Source of the DNA: Flavobacterium sp.
GTDB lineage: Bacteria > Bacteroidota > Bacteroidia > Flavobacteriales > Flavobacteriaceae
Direction: 5' to 3'
Assembly (NCBI GenBank): GCA_030682755.1
Contig: JAUXNR010000631.1
Location: forward strand, 1 to 5,797
Length of the DNA stretch: 5,797 nucleotides
Below the pieces are notes generated by a model. That model ran no database searches. It was not told the DNA's origin and worked only from the letters and a program-made list of their open reading frames with translations. Numbering within the stretch: position 1 is the stretch's first letter; each line of letters begins with the position of its first letter. A program made the translations under genes and the position numbers. This document shows, one piece after another, positions 1 through 5,797 of this stretch.

Positions 1-1742
1 TGCATCATCCGAACATCGGAAATGCAACGCCAAAAATTTCATACGATGGTGTTTCCATCATCAAAATTCACAAGGCCAAAAGTCCGAACTACTTATTTAT
101 TGATGTAAAAATTGCTCAATCCACCAAACCGGGAAAATTCAATATTGTTTTTGAATCAGAAAAAGGAAAAAAAATCACACAATCGTACGAATTAAAACCA
201 AAATCTAAACCTTCAGAAGATTTCATCGGTTTCAATAGCTCTGATGCCATTTACCTCATCACGCCAGACCGTTTTGCCAACGGAAATGAAGCGAATGATG
301 TCGTGAAAACTATGCAAGAAACTACGTTAGACAGAACCCACGATTACAAACGTCACGGCGGTGATATTCAAGGAATTACCAACCATATTGACTATATCAA
401 AAACTTAGGATTCACCGCCATTTGGCCAACTCCGGTTTTGACGAATGATATGAAAGGTGGTTCGTACCACGGCTATGCAATGACCGATTTTTATCAAGTA
501 GATCCACGATTCGGAACTTTAGCGGATTATAAAAATTTATCCGAAAAACTTCATCAAAATGGTATGAAACTCATTATGGATCAAGTGGCCAATCATTGCG
601 GTAGCGAACACTGGTGGATGAAAGATTTACCTTTTTCAGATTGGGTAAATTATCAAGAATTGTTTGAAAAAGAAAAAAAATACGTCACTTCCAATCACCG
701 AAGAACCAGCAACCAAGATTTATACGCTTCCGAAAAAGACAAAAAAGAAATGACCGATGGTTGGTTTGTTTCTTCGATGCCAGATTTGAATCAACGTAAT
801 CCCTTTTTAGCAAAATACCTCATTCAAAACAGCATTTGGTGGATTGAAACTTTGCATTTAGGAGGTATTCGTCAAGATACGTATCCTTATCCTGACAAGC
901 ATTTCATGTCCAATTGGGCCGGCGAAATCATGGCTGAATATCCAAATTTTAACATTGTTGGCGAAGAATGGAGTTCAAATCCGTTGCTAATTGGTTATTG
1001 GCAAAAAGGAGCAAATAATAAAGATGGTTACGAATCGAATTTACGTTCAACGATGGATTTTGCGATGCAAACCCTCATTCCTCAAGCCATCAAAGAAACA
1101 GAAAGTTGGGATAAAGGTTTGGCAAAAATTTACGATGGTTTAGCCAACGATTTTCATTATGCTTCACCCAAAGACATTATGATTTTTCCGGACAATCACG
1201 ATATGGATCGCATTTTTACACAAATGGAGGAAAATGTTGAAAACACAAAAATGGCTTTGGCAACCTATTTAGTTTTACCAAGAATTCCACAATTGTATTA
1301 TGGAACAGAAATTCTGATGCAAAATACAGCTAAACCAGGTGATCACGGCTTAATCAGAACTGATTTTCCGGGTGGATGGAAAGGTGATAAAGTAAATGCT
1401 TTTACTGGTGATGGACTTTCTGCTGAGCAAAAAGACATGCAAATTTATTTGACCAAAATTTTAAATTACAGAAAAAACAGCAATGCAATTCACGACGGAA
1501 AAACAAAACATTTTGCTCCAAATAACGGAATTTATACCTTGTTTAGAATGTTGAATGATGAAATTGTTGTTTTAATTTTAAATAAAAATGAATCTGCAAA
1601 AGTTGATCTTTCTACATATAAAGAATTAGGTTTTGAAGGTAAAAAAATGAAAAACATTGTAACCGGAGAAGAAATTATCTGGGATAAAGAATTGACTTTA
1701 AACAAAAAAGGAGCCTATCTTTTTACGACAAAAATGAATTAA
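1..1742 (+). CDS. GH13 cyclomaltodextrinase / neopullulanase (SusA-like), 5'-truncated by window edge
   Basis: This enzyme should hydrolyse alpha-1,4 bonds in cyclodextrins, maltodextrins or pullulan. The frame is open from the window edge (first full codon at 3), giving 579 visible residues. Visible residues 1-70 resemble the N-terminal beta-sandwich of the cyclomaltodextrinase family, the barrel opens at about 81 (AIYLITPDRF), and a C-terminal beta-domain runs from about 490. All GH13 motifs are present: region I DQVANH (D193-H198), MPDLN (259-263), nucleophile D292 in GIRQDTYPYPD, acid/base E321 in GEEW, and the transition-state Asp D400 in DNHD. HWWMKDLP after region I is typical of the Bacteroidota SusA-type group. 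A GTG at 303 is not the start, because coding similarity continues upstream of it. Family length (about 615-620 residues, from memory) suggests some 40 residues are missing, including any signal peptide, so periplasmic location is inferred. The gene ends 3 bases before the GH31 gene. Cyclomaltodextrinase, neopullulanase and maltogenic amylase activities cannot be separated from sequence. Confidence 0.9.
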   Translation, partial: HHPNIGNATPKISYDGVSIIKIHKAKSPNYLFIDVKIAQSTKPGKFNIVFESEKGKKITQSYELKPKSKPSEDFIGFNSSDAIYLITPDRFANGNEANDVVKTMQETTLDRTHDYKRHGGDIQGITNHIDYIKNLGFTAIWPTPVLTNDMKGGSYHGYAMTDFYQVDPRFGTLADYKNLSEKLHQNGMKLIMDQVANHCGSEHWWMKDLPFSDWVNYQELFEKEKKYVTSNHRRTSNQDLYASEKDKKEMTDGWFVSSMPDLNQRNPFLAKYLIQNSIWWIETLHLGGIRQDTYPYPDKHFMSNWAGEIMAEYPNFNIVGEEWSSNPLLIGYWQKGANNKDGYESNLRSTMDFAMQTLIPQAIKETESWDKGLAKIYDGLANDFHYASPKDIMIFPDNHDMDRIFTQMEENVENTKMALATYLVLPRIPQLYYGTEILMQNTAKPGDHGLIRTDFPGGWKGDKVNAFTGDGLSAEQKDMQIYLTKILNYRKNSNAIHDGKTKHFAPNNGIYTLFRMLNDEIVVLILNKNESAKVDLSTYKELGFEGKKMKNIVTGEEIIWDKELTLNKKGAYLFTTKMN

Positions 1743-1748
1743 AGAATG
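1740..1748 (+). other. gene junction, 3-base gap, no Shine-Dalgarno
   Basis: The GH13 stop TAA (1740-1742) is followed by AGA and then the GH31 ATG (1746-1748). The upstream stretch is A-rich with no GGAGG-like motif, as expected in Bacteroidota, where initiation depends on unstructured A/T-rich leaders. The spacing leaves no room for a separate promoter between the stop and start, which supports co-transcription and probably translational coupling. Confidence 0.85.
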
Positions 1749-1793
1749 AAAAAACTCTTTTTACTATTATTTCTTTCAACAATTGGATTTGCT
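1746..1793 (+). other. signal peptide of the GH31 enzyme (Sec/SPI)
   Basis: Residues 1-16 read as a short Sec signal: two lysines, a hydrophobic core (LFLLLFLSTI) and a predicted cut after GFA, leaving Gln17 as the mature N-terminus. There is no cysteine at the cut, so the product should be soluble and periplasmic rather than a lipoprotein. Ala followed by Gln is a very common signal peptidase I junction in Bacteroidota. The exact cleavage site is inferred. Confidence 0.85.
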
Positions 1794-4142
1794 CAAAATG
1801 TAAATCGAAAATACATTTCGCATCAATTGAATGAAAACGTTTTGGAAATAAAAACTTCTGATGGAATGTATTTTCTTCAATTATATAATGATAAAATTGT
1901 TGAAACTTCTTTCGTTCCAAAAGGAGAAAAATTCAATCCAAATTCGCACGCTGTTGTTTTAAAACCAGATAGTAATGGTTTTGAATTTAAACAATCAACG
2001 GATTATTTAGAAATTAAAACCACTGAATTAGAAGTTCAAATTGTAAAATCACCTTTTAAAATTTCGTATTACAAAAAAGGCGAATTACTTCTTTCAGAAA
2101 AATTAGGTTATTTCAAACGCAAACATGAACCGCTTGAAAAAGTAAAGGGAAATATCGTTTATGATTCAACTGAAGTCATTCAATTCAATATCAATTCAAC
2201 CGAAAAATTGTATGGTGGCGGAGCCAGAGTTTTAGGAATGAACCGTCGTGGCAACCGATTGGCACTTTACAACCGAGCCGATTATGGTTATGAAACCCAT
2301 TCGGAATTGATGAATTTTACCATTCCAATCGTGATTTCTTCACAAAAATATATGGTTCATTTTGATAATGCTCCTGTTGGTTATTTGGATTTGGATAGTA
2401 AAAAAGAAAATGTGTTGGAATACGAAACCATTTCCGGCAGAAAAACCTATCAAGTGATTGTGGGAAATACGTGGGAAGATTTGATTTACAATTATACCGA
2501 ATTAACCGGAAGACAACCTTTACCACCTCGTTGGGCATTGGGTAATTTTTCTTCCCGATTTGGCTATCATTCTGAAGCGGAAGCCCGAAGAACCATTCAA
2601 AAATTTCAAGATGAAAAAATTCCTGTTGATGCGATAATCTTGGATCTTTATTGGTTTGGAAAAGAAGTGCAAGGCACGATGGGAAATTTAGAAGTGTATC
2701 GCGACAGCTTCCCAACTTTTGAAAAAATGGTGGATGATTTTAATAAAATGGGCATCAAAACCATTCCGATTACGGAACCATTTATTTTAACCACTTCCAA
2801 AAAATGGCAAGAAGCAGTTGAGAAAAAAATTCTTGCAACAGATTCCATAGGAAATCCTTTTACCTATGATTTTTATTTTGGAAACACCGGTATCATTGAC
2901 ATTTTTAAACCATCCGGTAAAAAATGGTTTTGGGATATTTATAAAGTATTAGCCAACAAAGGTGTAAGCGGTGTTTGGGGTGATTTGGGTGAACCCGAAG
3001 TTTTTCCGGCAGCTGCAAAAACATTTGATGGAACAGCCGACGAAGTCCATAACATATACGGTCACAACTGGGCAAAATTAGTTTTTGAAGGTTATCAAAA
3101 CGATTTTCCAACGCAAAGACCGTTTATTTTAATGCGTTCGGGATATTCAGGTTCGCAGCGTTATGGAATGATTCCGTGGAGTGGCGATGTCAATCGAACG
3201 TGGGGTGGATTGTCCGGTCAAGTGGAGATTTCATTACAAATGGGAATGCAAGGTTTAGCGTATATGCATTCGGATTTAGGCGGATTTGCAGGAGCAAATT
3301 TAGATGACGAATTATATGTGCGTTGGTTGCAATACGGCGTTTTCAATCCGATATTTCGTCCGCACGCACAATCGGATGTGGCTTCGGAACCGATTTTTAG
3401 AAGTGATTGGGCGAAGAATTTAGCGAAAAATGCGATTGAATTGCGTTATTCAATGCTTCCTTATAATTATAGTTTGGCTTATGAAAATTCGCAAACAGGA
3501 AAACCGTTGATGCGTCCACTGTTTTTTGAAGAACCGGAAAACGAAGCACTATTGACTAAATCTGACGGATATTTATGGGGAAAAGATTATCTGATTTATC
3601 CGATTTTGGAAGCAAAACAATCAATTAAAGAAGTTTATTTTCCTAAAAATGGAGATTGGATAGATTTTTATTCGAATAAAAAACACGTCGGTGGTTCAAC
3701 CGAAAAAATAAATTTATCTGAAAATCATATTCCAACATTTTTGCGAAGTGGAGTTGTAATTCCGATGACAAAAGTAGTGCAAACGACAAGCAATTATTCT
3801 AATTCTAATCTGGATTTACATTATTATTTCGATGTAAAAGTTTCTTCAAGCGAACGTGAATTTTATTTTGATGAAGGAATAAATTCTTCCGAAAATAATC
3901 CTGAAATAGTAAAATGTGAAACTGAAATTGACGGCAATGAATTGATTATTTCCATCGAAAGCAATTCCATCTCATCAAAAGGAAAAGCGGGTAAATTTTA
4001 TATTTATCAATTGAATAAAAAACCGAAATCAATCACAATAAACGGTAAAAAAATGAAATTTCAATTTGATAAAACTTCAAATAAAATGGAATTTGATTAT
4101 TTATTAAATAGCAACAAAACGAACATCAAAATTAAATTATAA
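1746..4142 (+). CDS. exported GH31 alpha-glucosidase or oligosaccharide 4-alpha-glucosyltransferase
   Basis: This 798-residue retaining GH31 enzyme acts on the non-reducing ends of alpha-glucans, either hydrolysing or transferring glucose. Residues 1-16 form a signal peptide (KK, hydrophobic core, GFA|Q), so it is probably periplasmic. Residues about 25-255 are the N-terminal beta-sandwich with the GH31 pattern EKLYGGGARVLGMNRRG (153-169). The TIM barrel spans about 256-570: ILDLYWFG (298-305), nucleophile D413 in WGDLGEPE, MRSGYSGSQRYG (463-474), acid/base D481 in WSGDVNRTWGG, HSDLGGF (508-514) and RPHAQ (538-542). A proximal beta-domain follows, then a distal DUF5110-like domain from about 685 (REFYFDEG at 704-711). 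The nucleophile motif is not the classical W-D-M-N-E of alpha-glucosidases. As I recall, it matches Cellvibrio Agd31B, a transglucosylase, including nearly identical active-site numbering. The chosen ATG directly precedes the signal peptide. The gene lies between two GH13 genes in an apparent operon. GH31 membership is very secure; hydrolase versus transferase is not. Confidence 0.9.
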   Translation: MKKLFLLLFLSTIGFAQNVNRKYISHQLNENVLEIKTSDGMYFLQLYNDKIVETSFVPKGEKFNPNSHAVVLKPDSNGFEFKQSTDYLEIKTTELEVQIVKSPFKISYYKKGELLLSEKLGYFKRKHEPLEKVKGNIVYDSTEVIQFNINSTEKLYGGGARVLGMNRRGNRLALYNRADYGYETHSELMNFTIPIVISSQKYMVHFDNAPVGYLDLDSKKENVLEYETISGRKTYQVIVGNTWEDLIYNYTELTGRQPLPPRWALGNFSSRFGYHSEAEARRTIQKFQDEKIPVDAIILDLYWFGKEVQGTMGNLEVYRDSFPTFEKMVDDFNKMGIKTIPITEPFILTTSKKWQEAVEKKILATDSIGNPFTYDFYFGNTGIIDIFKPSGKKWFWDIYKVLANKGVSGVWGDLGEPEVFPAAAKTFDGTADEVHNIYGHNWAKLVFEGYQNDFPTQRPFILMRSGYSGSQRYGMIPWSGDVNRTWGGLSGQVEISLQMGMQGLAYMHSDLGGFAGANLDDELYVRWLQYGVFNPIFRPHAQSDVASEPIFRSDWAKNLAKNAIELRYSMLPYNYSLAYENSQTGKPLMRPLFFEEPENEALLTKSDGYLWGKDYLIYPILEAKQSIKEVYFPKNGDWIDFYSNKKHVGGSTEKINLSENHIPTFLRSGVVIPMTKVVQTTSNYSNSNLDLHYYFDVKVSSSEREFYFDEGINSSENNPEIVKCETEIDGNELIISIESNSISSKGKAGKFYIYQLNKKPKSITINGKKMKFQFDKTSNKMEFDYLLNSNKTNIKIKL

Positions 4143-4144
4143 TG
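4140..4144 (+). other. TAATG stop-start overlap between GH31 and alpha-amylase genes
   Basis: The GH31 stop TAA (4140-4142) shares its last A with the ATG (4142-4144) of the amylase. The leader is almost pure A/T with no Shine-Dalgarno. A one-base overlap of this kind usually reflects co-transcription and termination-reinitiation coupling, tying amylase output to GH31 translation. The geometry is directly visible; the coupling is inferred. Confidence 0.85.
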
Positions 4145-4192
4145 AAATATTTCCTTTTAACTCTAACCTTGTTTTCTATGCTCTTAGGATGC
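4142..4192 (+). other. lipoprotein signal peptide and lipobox of the alpha-amylase (SPII)
   Basis: Residues 1-16 carry one Lys and a hydrophobic stretch ending in the lipobox L14-L15-G16, followed by C17 (codon 4190-4192), the predicted lipid attachment and cleavage site. The residues after Cys are SPKKETVQTE. They lack the acidic run right after Cys that marks surface-exported lipoproteins in several Bacteroidota, so a periplasm-facing orientation is possible. That orientation is an inference; lipidation itself is well supported. Confidence 0.85.
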
Positions 4193-5791
4193 TCACCCAA
4201 AAAAGAAACCGTTCAAACCGAAACGCCTTTTGTGTGGGAAGGAGCGAATTTGTACTTTCTCTTAATTGACCGATTTAACAACGGCAATCCCGATAACGAC
4301 AAAATTATTCCAAGAGACAAAGAAACGGGTGTACTTCGTAATTTTATGGGTGGCGATATCAAAGGAATTACGCAAAAAATTGACGAAGGTTATTTTACCG
4401 ATTTGGGAATTAATGCCATTTGGATGACTCCTGTAGTAGAACAAATTCACGGTGCAGTGAACGAAGGAACCGGAAACACCTATGGTTTTCATGGCTATTG
4501 GACGAAAGACTGGACCGCCATCGACCCAAGTTATGGAACACGTGAAGATTTAAAAGAATTGGTAGAAAAAGCTCATGCCAAAGGCATCAGAATTGTATTG
4601 GATGCTGTAATTAATCACACCGGTCCCGTTACCGAATTAGATCCTGTTTGGCCGGAAAGTTGGGTGCGAACCGGACCAAAATGTTCGTATGACACCTATC
4701 AAAATTACATCGATTGTACGTTAGTTGAAAACCTTCCCGACATTAAAACTGAAAGTAATGAAGCGGTTGAATTACCACCTGCTTTGATTGAAAAATGGAA
4801 AAAAGAAGGTCGTTATGAACAAGAAGTGGCCGAATTGGATGCTTTTTTCAAACGAACAGGTTATCCAAGAGCACCGAAATATTACATCATGAAATGGTTG
4901 TCCGATTACATCACCGATTTTGGAATTGACGGTTACCGTGTGGATACCGTTAAGCATACCACCGAAGATGTTTGGACTGATTTTTCAAAAGTGTGTAAAG
5001 ATGCTTTTGTACAATACAAAAAAGACAATCCTGATAAAGTATTGGATGATAATGACTTTTTTCTACTTGGTGAAGTGTATGGCTATGGAATAAACGGCAA
5101 ACGCAACTATGATTTTGGCGATAAAAAAGTAGATTATTTTGCTCACGGATTTGACAACCTCATCAATTTTGATTTTAAAGGCGATGCCAATAAACCGTAT
5201 GAAGAAGTTTTTGCGAACTATTCAAATGCTTTACAGTCTGATTTAAAAGGAGTAAGCATCACTAATTATGTTAGTTCCCACGACGATGGTTGGCCGTTTG
5301 ACAAAAAAAGAGAAAAAGCCTTTGATGCCGGAACCAAATTATTATTAACCCCCGGAATTTCGCAAGTGTATTATGGTGATGAAACCGCTCGTTCATTAGA
5401 AATTGAAGGAGCCGAAGGCGATGCCACCTTACGTTCATTCATGAATTGGGAGGATATCAAAACCGATGCAAACACCAAAAATGTGTTGACGCATTTTCAA
5501 AAAATTGGTCAGTTTAGAAAAAACCATCCGGCGATTGGAGCAGGAATTCACAAAGAAATTTCTAAAGCTCCGTTTTATACTTTCAGCAGAACATTTACCA
5601 AAGGAGATTTTACGGATAAAGTCGTAATTGGTTTAGAATTACCATTTGGCAAAAAAGAAATCAATGTTTCATCGGTTTTTGAAGATGGAACAGAAGTTCA
5701 CGATGCTTTTTCCGGTATTACAACTACTGTAAAAGACGGAAAAGTGATGATTGATAGTCAGATGGGGATTGTTTTGTTGGAGAGAAAGTAA
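4142..5791 (+). CDS. GH13 alpha-amylase, MalS-like (GH13_19-type), lipoprotein
   Basis: This 549-residue enzyme should cut internal alpha-1,4 bonds in starch or maltodextrins. It starts with a lipoprotein signal (hydrophobic core, lipobox LLGC, lipidated Cys17), so it is membrane-anchored, probably in the outer membrane. The barrel opens at about residue 36 (LYFLLIDRFNNGNPDND). Region I is DAVINH (154-159), the nucleophile is D268 in GYRVDTVKH (264-272), the acid/base is E311 in LLGEVYG, and the third Asp is D381 in SSHDD. An enlarged loop at about 160-250 contains LPDIKTES (198-205) and a charged, helix-like insert. FHGYW-KDWTAIDP (116-129), LPDIKTES, GIDGYRVDT-KH, NPDK-LDD, HGFDNLINFD, SSHD and HPAIGAG together closely match my memory of E. 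coli periplasmic alpha-amylase MalS, minus its extra N-terminal region. A C-terminal beta-domain runs from about 475. Its ATG overlaps the GH31 stop by one base. Catalytic competence and amylase class are well supported; the subfamily needs an alignment. Confidence 0.9.
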   Translation: MKYFLLTLTLFSMLLGCSPKKETVQTETPFVWEGANLYFLLIDRFNNGNPDNDKIIPRDKETGVLRNFMGGDIKGITQKIDEGYFTDLGINAIWMTPVVEQIHGAVNEGTGNTYGFHGYWTKDWTAIDPSYGTREDLKELVEKAHAKGIRIVLDAVINHTGPVTELDPVWPESWVRTGPKCSYDTYQNYIDCTLVENLPDIKTESNEAVELPPALIEKWKKEGRYEQEVAELDAFFKRTGYPRAPKYYIMKWLSDYITDFGIDGYRVDTVKHTTEDVWTDFSKVCKDAFVQYKKDNPDKVLDDNDFFLLGEVYGYGINGKRNYDFGDKKVDYFAHGFDNLINFDFKGDANKPYEEVFANYSNALQSDLKGVSITNYVSSHDDGWPFDKKREKAFDAGTKLLLTPGISQVYYGDETARSLEIEGAEGDATLRSFMNWEDIKTDANTKNVLTHFQKIGQFRKNHPAIGAGIHKEISKAPFYTFSRTFTKGDFTDKVVIGLELPFGKKEINVSSVFEDGTEVHDAFSGITTTVKDGKVMIDSQMGIVLLERK

Positions 5792-5797
5792 AATTTA

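Noticed and set aside
664..683. A-run within GAAAAAGAAAAAAAATACG as a possible frameshift or slippage site
   Set aside because: The GH13 frame continues intact with conserved motifs on both sides, and Lys/Glu-rich A-runs are common in this A/T-rich genome.
303..1742. Stand-alone 479-residue gene starting at GTG 303
   Set aside because: The same frame is open and protein-like back to base 3, and the first GH13 barrel strand lies before 303. The GTG is internal.
1743..1745. Possible promoter or terminator between the first two genes
   Set aside because: The gap is only three bases, and I saw no hairpin followed by a T-run at the gene end.
1723..1920. Minus-strand open frame of 65 codons across the GH13/GH31 junction
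   Set aside because: It is antisense to two well-supported genes, rich in Phe/Lys from A/T-rich complement, and has no family signature.
2317..2715. Minus-strand open frame of 132 codons
   Set aside because: It lies wholly antisense to the conserved GH31 barrel, shows no recognisable domain and is a low-complexity by-product of the A/T-rich coding strand.
4262..4957. Two short minus-strand open frames (4262-4492 and 4772-4957)
   Set aside because: Both are antisense to invariant parts of the amylase barrel, with no domain or plausible translation context.
5792..5797. Possible terminator after the amylase gene
   Set aside because: Only six bases remain after the stop codon, too few to judge termination or whether the operon continues.

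Overview
The window looks like a piece of a Bacteroidota (most likely Flavobacteriaceae, Flavobacterium-like) genome. The DNA is AT-rich, the proteins are rich in Lys/Asn/Ile, the genes have A/T-rich leaders with no Shine-Dalgarno motif, and one signal peptide ends in the Ala|Gln junction common in this phylum. The assignment rests on these traits and on remembered family resemblance, not on a database search.

The whole window is one tightly packed, plus-strand block of three alpha-glucan-active enzymes. (1) Positions 1-1742 hold the 3' part of a GH13 cyclomaltodextrinase/neopullulanase (SusA-like), whose start lies upstream of the window. (2) Positions 1746-4142 hold a complete exported GH31 enzyme, three bases downstream. 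Its motifs fit an alpha-glucosidase or, more specifically, an Agd31B-type oligosaccharide 4-alpha-glucosyltransferase. (3) Positions 4142-5791 hold a complete GH13 alpha-amylase lipoprotein resembling E. coli MalS. Its start codon shares one base with the GH31 stop codon (TAATG). Only six bases follow the last stop codon. There is no non-coding stretch above 3 bases between genes, and I see no RNA gene, mobile element, CRISPR array, promoter or terminator.

The genes plausibly work together in starch/maltodextrin use. The lipoprotein amylase cuts long alpha-1,4-glucans at the outer membrane. The GH13 neopullulanase-type enzyme trims maltodextrins, cyclodextrins or pullulan fragments. The GH31 enzyme removes or shuffles terminal glucose units in the periplasm. 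SusC/SusD-type uptake genes, an inner-membrane maltose transporter, a maltose phosphorylase and a regulator would be expected nearby but are not in this window. All catalytic residues are visible in all three enzymes and no reading frame is broken. I found no convincing sign of an undescribed system. The most useful leads are the likely transglucosylase character of the GH31 protein and the MalS-like, rather than SusG-like, nature of the lipoprotein amylase.
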